From IMG/VR virus record IMGVR_UViG_3300035698_001446, positions 1 to 38,824 of that record: DNA of 38,824 nucleotides; one strand, 5' to 3'. Origin of the DNA: a virus. This document shows, in pieces, positions 29,777 through 38,823 of this stretch. Below the pieces are notes generated by a model that searched no databases, was not told the DNA's origin, and worked only from the letters and a program-made list of their open reading frames with translations. Position numbers and translations under genes: made by a program. Positions within the stretch are counted from its first letter, which is position 1. Every line of letters begins with the position of its first letter.

Positions 29777-31056
29777 TGAAGAAAGCGGTTTTAAGTAATA
29801 GAATCTTTATGAATGCTACAGATGCGTTACATAAGCAGATAGATGCGGAATTAACCTACACCATTCCTCCAAGAATGCCAATGGATCCCCCTATTAAGCA
29901 TAAGACGTGTCGTAAAGTAAGTAAGGATATTCTGTCCTTGCCTTATGGTAGACAAGACCTTATCCCAGAAGATTACGAAATAGTGGACAAGAGGGTAGCA
30001 CACCCAATTGACTTCCCAGAGCTAAAGATAACTTTGTTTCCATCACAACAAGAGATACATGATCAAGTTGAGGACAGCTGCATTGTTAATGCACTTCCTG
30101 GATGGGGAAAGACCTTCACAGCTCTAGCTATAGCTAAGAAACTGGGACAGCGAACTTTAGTAGTAGTCCATAATACCTCGCTAAGATCGCAATGGATTAA
30201 GAACGTGAAGGAAGTATTCGGTTTTGAACCTGATGTAATCGGCAGCGGGGCCTACGGTATCTCCACACCAGTTGTGGTAGGTAACGTACAATCTTTATAT
30301 AACGTACAGGATAAGATAGCTAAAGAGTTTGGCACAATCATTATGGATGAGATGCACCATGCTCCAGCTAATACCTTTGATCGGTTGCTTGATACTAGCC
30401 ACGCTAGATTTAAGATAGGATTATCGGGAACTTTGAAGAGAAAGGATGGTAGGCATGTATACTTTACAGACTACTTCTCTAAGACAATATACTCACCTAA
30501 GGGGGAGCGCACACTGTCACCTACTATTGATATTCATAATAGTAAATTCAAGTTTCCAACAAGCAGGGAGCCGTGGGCTAAGCGTGTGAATGCTTTGCTA
30601 TATGACCCTGAGTACCAATCTTATGTAGCTTATATGGCTAGCATCTATGCAGCTCAAGGGCATAAAGTCTTATTAGTAGCTGACCGCACCGAATTCCTTG
30701 AAAACGTTGCAGAATTAATTGGCCCACAGGCTCTATGTATAACGGGAAAGACTCCGATAGCAGACAGACCTGACTTGGAACAATTATTATATAAAGACAA
30801 GAACGTACTGTGTGGTACCATGTCTATATACAAAGAGGGCATATCTATTAACTGTTTGAGTTGCTTAATATCAGGAACTCCTATTAACAACGACCCATTG
30901 TTAGAGCAGCTAATAGGTAGAATCATTCGTATGGAGGGTGGGAAGCTTAATTCCGTTGTGGCCGATATTCAGCTACAGGGTAAGACAGCTAAGACCCAAG
31001 CCTCAAATAGATTTGGTTTCTACACAAAACAAGGGTACAAGATTCAATACCAGTAA
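29776..31056 (+). CDS. SF2 DNA helicase (T5 D10-like)
   Basis: 426 residues. Motif I ALPGWGKTF near 106-114, motif Ia VVVHNTSLRSQW, motif II DEMHHAP near 192-198, motif III LSGTLKR, motif VI LIGRIIRMEGG. This set matches UvsW/RAD25-like helicases that act on branched DNA in recombination and fork restart. Gene order corresponds to T5 D10. A GCGGGGCC site lies at 30245. Confidence 0.9.
   Translation: MKKAVLSNRIFMNATDALHKQIDAELTYTIPPRMPMDPPIKHKTCRKVSKDILSLPYGRQDLIPEDYEIVDKRVAHPIDFPELKITLFPSQQEIHDQVEDSCIVNALPGWGKTFTALAIAKKLGQRTLVVVHNTSLRSQWIKNVKEVFGFEPDVIGSGAYGISTPVVVGNVQSLYNVQDKIAKEFGTIIMDEMHHAPANTFDRLLDTSHARFKIGLSGTLKRKDGRHVYFTDYFSKTIYSPKGERTLSPTIDIHNSKFKFPTSREPWAKRVNALLYDPEYQSYVAYMASIYAAQGHKVLLVADRTEFLENVAELIGPQALCITGKTPIADRPDLEQLLYKDKNVLCGTMSIYKEGISINCLSCLISGTPINNDPLLEQLIGRIIRMEGGKLNSVVADIQLQGKTAKTQASNRFGFYTKQGYKIQYQ
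30245..30252 (+). repeat. GCGGGGCC motif, site 6
   Basis: Forward copy GGCAGCGGGGCCTAC, read as AGC-GGG-GCC in the helicase gene. Confidence 0.6.
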
Positions 31057-31066
31057 AAAATATTTC

Positions 31067-31095
31067 TTGACAAACGTGGTATTCTTATGTATAAT
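31067..31095 (+). promoter_or_regulatory. Sigma70-type promoter
   Basis: TTGACA at 31067-31072 and TATAAT at 31090-31095, spacer 17. The predicted start near 31102 falls just after the ATG of the next gene, so the main target may be the SSB-like gene at 31486. Confidence 0.8.
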
Positions 31096-31097
31096 AT

Positions 31098-31481
31098 ATG
31101 ATACGATTCAATTGGAAGAAGATAGAATATTCAGCCAAGCACGATATCCGCAAGATTAACAGGATATTTTATTGGTTGACGTATGGAACGATACCCGAAG
31201 TGAAACACTCATGGGTGTATGGCATATCCGAAAAAGACTATGCTGGGATGAGCTTCTTAGTACATCCAGACCGTCTTTTTCAGAGCAGGCAACAGTATTA
31301 CTCAGACCAACAAATCGTTGAGTACCTATATATTGCTAGTTTAAGGAACTTCGCACACTATAGCATAACAGGAGACACCTCCTTGGCTGTAGAGCATTGC
31401 CCCTTACCCATAGGAAGAATATATGTTAACTCACTATTTGATATAACTAACGACAAAATAAAGCTAAAATTGGAGAACTAA
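31098..31481 (+). CDS. Hypothetical protein
   Basis: 127 residues from ATG 31098. The ATG begins two bases after the -10 box and has no Shine-Dalgarno, so it cannot be translated from the promoter at 31067 unless the start is further in (next in-frame TTG is codon 27). Basic, aromatic, all mixed. No known domain. Four bases separate it from the SSB-like gene. Confidence 0.5.
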   Translation: MIRFNWKKIEYSAKHDIRKINRIFYWLTYGTIPEVKHSWVYGISEKDYAGMSFLVHPDRLFQSRQQYYSDQQIVEYLYIASLRNFAHYSITGDTSLAVEHCPLPIGRIYVNSLFDITNDKIKLKLEN

Positions 31482-31485
31482 CAGA

Positions 31486-32175
31486 ATGGCTATTAAATTT
31501 AACAAATCTAAAGGTACGGCGTCTAAAGATCGCCTAGATCAATACAAATATGTAGAGGGAACAAACTCTATTCGTCTAGTAGGCGACTTGTTAGCTCGGT
31601 ATGTATACTGGGTTAAAGGTGAAAACCAAAAAGATATTCCTTTAGAATGTCTCTCTTTTGACAGAGAAACAGAAACCTTTAACAACAAAGAAGTTGACCA
31701 CGTTAAAGAGTTTTTCCCTAACGATCAATGTAGCTGGGCGTATGCCATTCAAGGTCTACATGATGGGAAACTTAAGATGATCAACCTTAAGAAGAAACTG
31801 CTACAACAAATTATGGTTGCAGCTGAGGATCTTGGAGATCCTACTGATCCTGACACTGGTTGGGACGTAGTATTCAAGCGCGAACAAACTGGGCCTAAAG
31901 TGTTTAACGTAGAGTATACTTTGCAATCGCTAAAGTGTAAGCCTCGTGCTTTAAACGCCGAAGAAAGAGCAGTCGTAGCCGAAATGAAAGGTATTGACGA
32001 CGTGCTTCCTAGACCTACCCCTGATGCACAGCTAGCTCTGTTGAACAAGATTCACGGAATTGAAGCTGAGTCACCAGAAGGTGTTGATGATGAGGTTAAA
32101 GCCGAACTGGAAACAGACGGTACCTTTAAGTCAGCAGAAGCTGAGACAGCTGAAGAAGAAAAAGGTTTTAGCTAA
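31486..32175 (+). CDS. Putative single-stranded DNA-binding protein
   Basis: 229 residues. Basic N-terminus (MAIKFNKSKGTASKDR), central part with aromatic and Lys-rich strands (YVYWVKGENQKDIPLECL), and an acidic tail ending EAETAEEEKGFS. The basic-OB-acidic-tail layout is that of phage SSBs such as T4 gp32 and T7 gp2.5. Position between helicase and nuclease genes matches T5 D11. Function is inferred from layout and context. Confidence 0.65.
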   Translation: MAIKFNKSKGTASKDRLDQYKYVEGTNSIRLVGDLLARYVYWVKGENQKDIPLECLSFDRETETFNNKEVDHVKEFFPNDQCSWAYAIQGLHDGKLKMINLKKKLLQQIMVAAEDLGDPTDPDTGWDVVFKREQTGPKVFNVEYTLQSLKCKPRALNAEERAVVAEMKGIDDVLPRPTPDAQLALLNKIHGIEAESPEGVDDEVKAELETDGTFKSAEAETAEEEKGFS

Positions 32176-33102
32176 ATGAAAGTATTGTTTACAGCCGACT
32201 GGCACATAAACCTTCGTAAGAAGAATGTGCCTAATGAATGGTCTGTCGCAAGATACCATTCATTCTTTGAGCAAGTTCACGCCTTAGAAGAAACTGTAGA
32301 CTTACATATTATTGGTGGAGACATCTTTGATAAAATGCCTAGTTTGGAAGAGCTAGGCATTTATTTTGACTATTTGAAAGGCATTAAATCAGACGTTATC
32401 ATCTACGATGGAAACCATGAAGCCACTAAGAAGGGAGTCACCTTTCTTAGCATTCTAGAGACAGTCTCTCAAAGGATTGACCCTAGAATTCAAATAATCA
32501 CAGAATCTACAGCGGGGCCTGAGTTTAATATACTCCCTTACAGGGAACTACATACTGGACTTAAGAAACTTGATAGAAATCTTCCACTATTTACACATGT
32601 GCGAGGTGAGATTCCTCCACACGTTAAGCCAGAGATGGACTTATCCTTACTTAAAGACTTCCCCATAGTTTATGCGGGAGATTTACACTCTCATTCAAAT
32701 ACACAGTTAAATATTGTATACCCAGGTAGTCCTATGACTATTGATTTCCACAGGAATCATGTAAAGACTGGGTACTTACTTATTGATGGTGAAGAATGGG
32801 AATGGGGTGAATTTACATTGCCTCAGCTTATACGCAAGACAGTTACATCAGAGGACGAAATGGTATCTACAGGCTACGACCACACCATTTATGAGTTCGA
32901 GGGTGATCTTACTGAATTGGCAAAAGTTAAAAACTCTGCTTTATTGGACAAGAAAGTAGTAAAACGAGCGTCAGAAGCAGCTCTTGTATTAGACCCCGCT
33001 ATGGGAATACAGCAGGAGCTAGTGGAGTATCTCAGTTGGGTACTTGAATTGGATGAAGATAAAGTAGATAATTTGATAAAGGTATACAATGATTACACTT
33101 AA
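32176..33102 (+). CDS. SbcD/Mre11-like nuclease subunit (T5 D12-like)
   Basis: 308 residues. Metallophosphoesterase motifs FTADWHINLR at 4-13, IIGGDIFDKM near 50, YDGNHEATKKG near 77, and a later GDLHSHS. It would form a complex with the SbcC-like ATPase in the next gene (14-base overlap) and process DNA ends, as T4 gp47 does. Equivalent of T5 D12 by order. Contains GCGGGGCC at 32512. Confidence 0.9.
   Translation: MKVLFTADWHINLRKKNVPNEWSVARYHSFFEQVHALEETVDLHIIGGDIFDKMPSLEELGIYFDYLKGIKSDVIIYDGNHEATKKGVTFLSILETVSQRIDPRIQIITESTAGPEFNILPYRELHTGLKKLDRNLPLFTHVRGEIPPHVKPEMDLSLLKDFPIVYAGDLHSHSNTQLNIVYPGSPMTIDFHRNHVKTGYLLIDGEEWEWGEFTLPQLIRKTVTSEDEMVSTGYDHTIYEFEGDLTELAKVKNSALLDKKVVKRASEAALVLDPAMGIQQELVEYLSWVLELDEDKVDNLIKVYNDYT
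32512..32519 (+). repeat. GCGGGGCC motif, site 7
   Basis: Forward copy ACAGCGGGGCCTGAG, read as GCG-GGG-CCT in the SbcD-like gene. Confidence 0.6.
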
Positions 33103-34885
33103 AAAGATGACATGGGACAACTGCTTCAGTTATGGGACAGATAATGTTCTTGACTTTACAGCTTCTAATGTTACTCAACTTGTTGGGAAAAATGGTATGG
33201 GTAAATCATCCATACCATTAATCATTGAAGAAGTGTTGTACAATAAAAACTCTAAAAACGTTAAGAAAACAGATATAGCTAATAGACAATTGGATGGGAC
33301 GTACACGATTAAGTTGGAATTCTCTGTAAATAGTGACGATTATGTTATCACTGTTAAGAGAGGGAAGAATATCAAAGTCAGCTTTAAGACAGCAGACGGA
33401 GAGGACTTGACAAGCCATACGGCTACTAATACTTATAAGAGTATAGAAGCAATCATTGGTTTGGACTTCAAAACTTTCTCTCAATTAGTGTATCAAAGCA
33501 CTACGTCTAGTCTACAGTTTCTAAGCGCAACGGATACTACAAGGAAGAAATTCCTTATAGACCTGTTTAACTTAGAGGCATATACTGAAAATTTTGAGGT
33601 TTTTAAAGAAGAAGCTAAATTAGTATCTAAGCAGGTGGCTACTATGGAAGGTGAAATTTCTTCCGTCGAAGGTTGGTTATTAAAAAATAACTCGACCGAT
33701 ACTACACCACTGACCATACTAGATGAGCCAATTTATTCGGATGTTGATGAGGTAGCTTTGCGTTCTCTTATGGTAGAAATTGCAAATATCTCGGAAAATA
33801 ACAAAAGAATTTCTAAGAATAATAAATATAAAGAACTGATGCAAGCCATAGATATTAATAAGTCTAGAAATCAACCTCTGATTCTTACTAATACTAGGGA
33901 GATAGCTGCCAAGATAGCTGATGCTAGAGCGGAGTTAAAAATTGCAGACAGGTCAGTTCTAGCTAATAAGAATAAACCTGATTCTTGTAGTTCATGTGGC
34001 CAGCCTATTGATAATTCTTTATCAAAAAAGGTATTAGAGACAGCTAGAGATCAGAAGTCTGCTTGTGAAGCAACTATTAAACAGCTAATTCCTGAGTTAG
34101 AAGAAATAAATCGGGATAACATTAGAAAGAGTAGCGTAGTTAAGAGCATTGAAACATGGGAAGAACTATACGCTTTACATGATACTGATTTGCAGACGGA
34201 ATTGCTAGATGAGAAGTCTTTAAAAGCTACAGCAAATGAGTTAGAAAAGTCTATTAAAGCTAATAAGCGAGAGATTGATAGAATACGTCAAGATAACCTG
34301 ACACGGGCCGCTCATAATTCTAAGATAGAACTTATCTTAGAACAGAAGGCTGATCACGAAGATGATTTAAAATCGAAGAAAGGTAATCTTAACGCTCTAG
34401 TATCTCACTTAGCTGAGTTGGAAACGTTGAAGAAAGCATTTTCTACCAATGGTCTAGTTGCTTACAAGATTGAAAACCTTGTTAAAGAGCTTGAAGACCT
34501 GACTAATCAGTATCTTGCTGATTTATCAGATGGTAGATTCATGATTGAATTCGCTATATCTAAAGATAAGTTGAACGTGTTGATCTCGGATGATTCCAAC
34601 ATAGTAGACATTTCCGCACTTTCGAGTGGGGAACTAGCCAGGGTGAACACCGCGACATTGATTGCTATTCGGAAGCTAATGAGTAGTATTTCTAAGTCTA
34701 AAATCAACGTACTTTTTCTTGATGAAGTTATTAGTACATTAGATGAAGAAGGTAAAGAGAAGCTGGTAGAAGTATTAATCAAAGAGACAGACCTGAATAC
34801 TTTTGTAGTATCGCATGGCTGGACTCACCCTCTGCTTGACAAAGTAGAAGTAATTAAAGAAAATAACATAAGCAGATTGGATTAG
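33089..34885 (+). CDS. SbcC/Rad50-like ATPase subunit (T5 D13-like)
   Basis: 598 residues. Walker A GKNGMGKSS at 33-41, long coiled coil, zinc-hook CSSCGQP near 300-306, second coil, ABC signature LSSGELARV near 510, Walker B VLFLDEVISTLD near 541, switch His in VVSHGW. Complete and much shorter than cellular SbcC, as for T4 gp46. It partners the nuclease subunit upstream. Confidence 0.92.
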   Translation: MITLKKMTWDNCFSYGTDNVLDFTASNVTQLVGKNGMGKSSIPLIIEEVLYNKNSKNVKKTDIANRQLDGTYTIKLEFSVNSDDYVITVKRGKNIKVSFKTADGEDLTSHTATNTYKSIEAIIGLDFKTFSQLVYQSTTSSLQFLSATDTTRKKFLIDLFNLEAYTENFEVFKEEAKLVSKQVATMEGEISSVEGWLLKNNSTDTTPLTILDEPIYSDVDEVALRSLMVEIANISENNKRISKNNKYKELMQAIDINKSRNQPLILTNTREIAAKIADARAELKIADRSVLANKNKPDSCSSCGQPIDNSLSKKVLETARDQKSACEATIKQLIPELEEINRDNIRKSSVVKSIETWEELYALHDTDLQTELLDEKSLKATANELEKSIKANKREIDRIRQDNLTRAAHNSKIELILEQKADHEDDLKSKKGNLNALVSHLAELETLKKAFSTNGLVAYKIENLVKELEDLTNQYLADLSDGRFMIEFAISKDKLNVLISDDSNIVDISALSSGELARVNTATLIAIRKLMSSISKSKINVLFLDEVISTLDEEGKEKLVEVLIKETDLNTFVVSHGWTHPLLDKVEVIKENNISRLD

Positions 34886-34920
34886 AACTCTGGGAGTTCA
34901 AGGGAAACATAAGATGATAT

Positions 34921-35367
34921 ATGGTAGATCAAAGAGCGAAAGGGGCAAGAGGCGAATATAAAGTTCGTGACTTGCTGAGAGATAAGACAGGACTCAAGTT
35001 TGAACGAGTACCTGCATCAGGAGCACTCCCCTACTTGAAGGGAGATTTGTTCATACCACCTACTGATAACTGTGATTTTTGTATAGAAATAAAGAATTAC
35101 AAAGAGTCAGCTATTAATGACAAGATTCTTACTAATAAGAGTAACAATTTTGTCATATGGTGGAACAGGATACGAGTACAAGCGCCTCAGAATGACAAGA
35201 AGCCACTTTTATTTTGTAAATATGACAGATCAAAGATATTTGTTGCTACTGAGATAAAGCCTTTGAATACTGAAAAATATATGTTTATCGGTTCCTTGAA
35301 ATGTTATATAATAGAAGCTGAAGAATGGCTAAAAATGGAGAAAATAGAATGGCTGAAAGAGCTGTAA
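34921..35367 (+). CDS. Holliday-junction-type nuclease (T5 D14-like)
   Basis: 148 residues. AKGARGEYKVRDLLRDKTG, the RVPASGALPYLKGDLF segment and CIEIKNYKES together form a PD-(D/E)XK core (E, D, ExK) like archaeal Hjc and phage resolvase families. Located between SbcC-like and flap nuclease genes, as D14 in T5. It would cut branched recombination intermediates. A 6-bp hairpin (34885-34899) precedes it. Confidence 0.75.
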   Translation: MVDQRAKGARGEYKVRDLLRDKTGLKFERVPASGALPYLKGDLFIPPTDNCDFCIEIKNYKESAINDKILTNKSNNFVIWWNRIRVQAPQNDKKPLLFCKYDRSKIFVATEIKPLNTEKYMFIGSLKCYIIEAEEWLKMEKIEWLKEL

Positions 35368-35612
35368 GAGTATTTGGCTATACATTAGAAGACTACATAA
35401 CAGCCGATAAAGTGTATGAATTAAGAACTAAAAAATCCTTCGATAGCTTATCCGCTGTTAGACAGTATATAAGTAGCAATATGAATCCTTCAGATTTTGA
35501 AGGTATAATATCTTTAGCTTTAGATATTAATGCCAGTGAGGGGATAAAAAATAACATTCAGTTAATAAAACAATTTGAACATATGCTAAATAGGAGAAAA
35601 ATGAGTGTCTAA
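35349..35612 (+). CDS. Hypothetical protein
   Basis: Start chosen at ATG 35349 (MAERAVRVFGYTLED), preceded by ATGGAGAAAA; 87 residues. Helical, with no recognised domain. Overlaps the nuclease genes on both sides, indicating co-translation with them. Confidence 0.55.
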   Translation: MAERAVRVFGYTLEDYITADKVYELRTKKSFDSLSAVRQYISSNMNPSDFEGIISLALDINASEGIKNNIQLIKQFEHMLNRRKMSV

Positions 35613-36435
35613 ATCATTTAGTGATATAATGGAAACAAGTGAGGATACAGTTCTTATTGTTGATGCACTAAACCTAGCTTTCAGATGGAAGCATATGGGT
35701 TCCACCTTCTTTAGAGAGGATTACTACAACACAGTCTACTCTTTAGCTAACTCGTACAATTGTGGTAAGATTATTATTACTGCGGATATGGGACAGAGTT
35801 GGTATAGGAAGGCGATTCATCCAGAGTATAAAGGCAACCGTAAAAAGTTACAAGAAACTCAGACTGATGAAGAAAAAAAGGCTTTCAAGGACTTTATAGT
35901 AGAATACAATAATACATTGCAGTTTCTAGAAGATCAAGATTTACTTGTTCTTAAGTATGAGAATACTGAAGCGGATGATATAGCAGCTTATTTAACAAAG
36001 ATCATGACTCAAAACATCTGGCTAATAAGTACAGACAGAGACTGGGATTTGTTAATTAACAAGAGAGTAAACAGATTTTCTTATGTAACTAGGAAAGAGG
36101 TCACAATAAATAACTGGCCTTATGACGTATCTATAGAAGATTATATCTCCTTTAAATGCCTAACAGGAGATACTGGGGATAATATTCCAGGTATCACAGG
36201 CATTGGCCCAAAACGGGCTGCAACACTGATTGAGAAGTATGGTAGTGTGTTTGATATATATGACCACATTCCGTTAGCTGGCACAGCAAAGTTCATACAG
36301 AACTTAAACGCTGGTAAAGAGCTATTGCTACTTAATCATGAACTTATGGATTTACTTACCTATTGCGGAGAAGCTCTAGGAAAGGAAGTATGCGACGACA
36401 TTCGTTATAAAACGAAAGAGTATCTAGGAGATTAG
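35605..36435 (+). CDS. 5'-3' exonuclease / flap endonuclease (T5 D15-like)
   Basis: 276 residues, GTG start with TAGGAGAA upstream. VLIVDALNLAFRW, HPEYKGNRK, ENTEADDIAAYL, ISTDRDWDLL and the H3TH region CLTGDTGDNIPGITGIGPKRAATLIEKYG carry the acidic metal-binding residues and DNA clamp of FEN1/T5 exonuclease. It removes RNA primers and flaps and complements the polymerase, which lacks this domain. Confidence 0.93.
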   Translation: MSKSFSDIMETSEDTVLIVDALNLAFRWKHMGSTFFREDYYNTVYSLANSYNCGKIIITADMGQSWYRKAIHPEYKGNRKKLQETQTDEEKKAFKDFIVEYNNTLQFLEDQDLLVLKYENTEADDIAAYLTKIMTQNIWLISTDRDWDLLINKRVNRFSYVTRKEVTINNWPYDVSIEDYISFKCLTGDTGDNIPGITGIGPKRAATLIEKYGSVFDIYDHIPLAGTAKFIQNLNAGKELLLLNHELMDLLTYCGEALGKEVCDDIRYKTKEYLGD

Positions 36436-36436
36436 A

Positions 36437-38347
36437 TTGGATAATTACCAAAAATTTATTGCAATTAGCAGATATGCTAGACACATTCCAGAAGAACAGA
36501 GACGTGAGTCTTGGAGTGAGTCAGTAACACGATATACAGATTACATGCAAAAACAAGCACAAAAGTTTACTAATGAAACAGTAGACCTATCAGAGATACA
36601 TGATGATCTCTTAGACCTAGAAATTACTGGCTCAATGAGAGCTGTAATGACTGCTGGTGAAGCTCTAGACAGAGACAACGTGGCAGGTTATAACTGCGCG
36701 TTCCTAGCTGTAGACAACCCAGTAGCTTTTGACGAGACTATGTATATTCTTATGTGTGGTACTGGCGTTGGATTCTCAGTAGAAAGACAATTCATTAGTC
36801 AGCTACCTAAGATAGCTCCTGAGTTTCACAAGAGTTCTACTACTATTAAGGTTCACGATAGTAAGATGGGATGGGCTAATGCTTTTAGAGAGCTGATATC
36901 TATGCTCTACGCAGGACGAATCCCTAATTGGGACGTATCTGATGTTAGACCAGCGGGTGCTAAACTCAAGACTTTTGGTGGGAGAGCCAGTGGCCCTAAG
37001 CCTCTAGTAGAGTTGTTTAACTATACAGTACAATTGTTCCAGAAAGCTAAAGGAAGGAAGTTCAACTCTATTGAATGTCATGACTTGATGTGTAAAGTTG
37101 CACAGATCGTAGTGGTAGGTGGAGTGCGCCGTTCAGCCATGATCAGTTTGTCAAACCTTACAGACGACCGTATGCGTAGAGCAAAGACAGGTCAATGGTA
37201 TATGGATGAAAAGCAGCGTGGACTAAGTAACAATTCGGTTTGTTATACAGAGAAGCCTGACTTTGAAGCATACATGAAAGAAATGGTAAACCTATTTGAA
37301 AGCAAGTCTGGTGAGCGTGGTATATTCTATCGCAATGCAGCACAAGCACAAGCAGCTAGAAATGGTAGACGTAATCCTGACTTTGAATTTGGTACTAATC
37401 CATGTTCTGAGATTATCTTACGTTCTAACCAGTTCTGCAATCTGACAGAAGTAGTTATTCGATCCACAGATACACTTGCGGATTTGAGACGAAAGGTTCG
37501 TAATGCTACTAAGCTAGGAACTATTCAAAGCACATTAACGGATTTCCGATATCTTAGAGATACTTGGAGAGAAAACACTGAAGAAGAAAGACTGCTTGGA
37601 GTGTCTTTCACGGGTATTATGGATCACCCAGTAATGAGTGGACTTAATTACAGAGATAGTAATGGAGCTGATACGGAAATTACAGAATGGCTGGAAGACC
37701 TTAAGTACGAATGCATTAAGACAAATGCGGAGTTGGCTAAAAAACTTGGCATTAACTGTTCTGCTGCTATTACTTGCGTTAAGCCTAGTGGTACTGTTTC
37801 TCAGTTGGTTGATAGTGCTAGCGGTATTCATCCCCGTTTTAGTGATTACTACATTAGAACAGTAAGAGGGGACAAGAAAGACCCTCTATCTGATTTTATG
37901 ATTCAGAATGGTGTATACCATGAAGAAGATGTAATGAGTGATTCAAACTGGGTATTTTACTTCCCTAAAGAGAGTCCTAAAGAGTCTATCAAGGTAGATG
38001 AAATGTGTGCTTTAGAACAGTTAGAATTGTGGAAGATGTACAGTGAGCATTGGTGTGAGCATAAGCCTAGTCAAACAGTTTATTATACAGAAGATGAATT
38101 CTTTGATGTATGTTCATGGTGCTGGAATAACTTCGAAATCCTTAGTGGCATTTCGTTCTTACCTGTTTCAGATCACATATACCAGCAGGCCCCGTATATG
38201 CAGATTGATGAGGAAGAATATAGAGCTAAGCTAATGATGTCTCCTAAAGTTCCTTGGGACGAGTATACAGAGCTAGAGGATGGTACCTTAGGTATTCAGA
38301 CTTTTGCTTGTACTGGTGAAGAATGTGAGCAGGTAGACTTAACTTAG
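36437..38347 (+). CDS. nrdJ: Class II (adenosylcobalamin-dependent) ribonucleotide reductase
   Basis: 636 residues, TTG start after TAGGAGATT. NCAFLAVDN, MCGTGVGFSVER, the NPCSEI motif near 320-325 (radical Cys, Asn and Glu), VKPSGTVSQLV and SGIHPRFSDYYIRTV resemble monomeric RTPR-type class II enzymes. They reduce ribonucleotides using a cobalamin-derived radical, with no oxygen requirement. The host must supply B12. Ends the replication operon and is followed by a terminator. Confidence 0.9.
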   Translation: MDNYQKFIAISRYARHIPEEQRRESWSESVTRYTDYMQKQAQKFTNETVDLSEIHDDLLDLEITGSMRAVMTAGEALDRDNVAGYNCAFLAVDNPVAFDETMYILMCGTGVGFSVERQFISQLPKIAPEFHKSSTTIKVHDSKMGWANAFRELISMLYAGRIPNWDVSDVRPAGAKLKTFGGRASGPKPLVELFNYTVQLFQKAKGRKFNSIECHDLMCKVAQIVVVGGVRRSAMISLSNLTDDRMRRAKTGQWYMDEKQRGLSNNSVCYTEKPDFEAYMKEMVNLFESKSGERGIFYRNAAQAQAARNGRRNPDFEFGTNPCSEIILRSNQFCNLTEVVIRSTDTLADLRRKVRNATKLGTIQSTLTDFRYLRDTWRENTEEERLLGVSFTGIMDHPVMSGLNYRDSNGADTEITEWLEDLKYECIKTNAELAKKLGINCSAAITCVKPSGTVSQLVDSASGIHPRFSDYYIRTVRGDKKDPLSDFMIQNGVYHEEDVMSDSNWVFYFPKESPKESIKVDEMCALEQLELWKMYSEHWCEHKPSQTVYYTEDEFFDVCSWCWNNFEILSGISFLPVSDHIYQQAPYMQIDEEEYRAKLMMSPKVPWDEYTELEDGTLGIQTFACTGEECEQVDLT

Positions 38348-38364
38348 TATTAATTCTACGCATA

Positions 38365-38399
38365 CAAAAAACCCCGCTATTTAGGCGGGTTTTTTTTGC
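38365..38399. terminator. Bidirectional intrinsic terminator
   Basis: A-run, CCCGC, TATTTAG loop, GCGGG, then eight T residues. It serves the rightward reductase operon and, with its A-run, the leftward genes ending at 38377. Confidence 0.85.
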
Positions 38400-38727
38400 T
38401 TTCTACTTCTCTCCAGTATTCCGGAGGTCTGCTACTAAAAACCGAGGGATCGTCCCAGATAACTGAATCCATTTCCATAGGATTATTCTCATAACCATAC
38501 TTATAGTGAAACCGCACATATGTCCAAACCCATTTAAAATAACCCTTCCAAGTCCAACTACTAGTATCAGAGAACTCAGTCTGCTGTAGCACGTGAATGA
38601 TCTCATTATTAATAACCCGCTTCTTCTCGCCAGGAGCAAAGTCAATACGGGTATTAATAACAGCACGGTTAGGGAAGCCTCCAAAACCGTTTTTACTTAA
38701 AGGTAAAGGCCAGTAGCTGACTTTCAC
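38377..38727 (-). CDS. Metallopeptidase-like hypothetical protein
   Basis: Start chosen at GTG 38727: the GTGA overlaps the upstream gene's TGA, with GGGGTGGGG just before; the longer TTG start is less likely. 116 residues. INNEIIHVLQQTEF followed by an aromatic stretch (WKGYFKWVWTYVRFHYKYGYE) and NPME resembles the small HExxH-Q family in which IxHExIHxxQ is the metal site, but the first His is replaced by Asn here. It may be inactive or may be a phage variant. Confidence 0.6.
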   Translation of the reverse strand: MKVSYWPLPLSKNGFGGFPNRAVINTRIDFAPGEKKRVINNEIIHVLQQTEFSDTSSWTWKGYFKWVWTYVRFHYKYGYENNPMEMDSVIWDDPSVFSSRPPEYWREVESKKNPPK

Positions 38728-38823
38728 AGCTCCCCACCCCAATCACTTGCGTATAGTTCGCCCTTGTACTGAATCTTAGTCACAACTTCGCCAGTGTCGT
38801 ATTCTTCCATGACCTTCGCGCCT
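38724..38823 (-). CDS. Partial hypothetical protein
   Basis: The C-terminal 32 codons of a leftward gene entering from the right edge (...KVMEEYDTGEVVTKIQYKG...), ending TGA at 38724-38726. It overlaps the next gene by 4 bases. Beta-type sequence; too little for identification. Confidence 0.6.
   Translation of the reverse strand, partial: GAKVMEEYDTGEVVTKIQYKGELYASDWGGEL

Noticed and set aside
38365-38399. CCCCGC near the reductase end as a reverse GCGGGGCC-type site
   Set aside because: It is part of the terminator hairpin and lacks the flanking GG, so it is explained by that structure.
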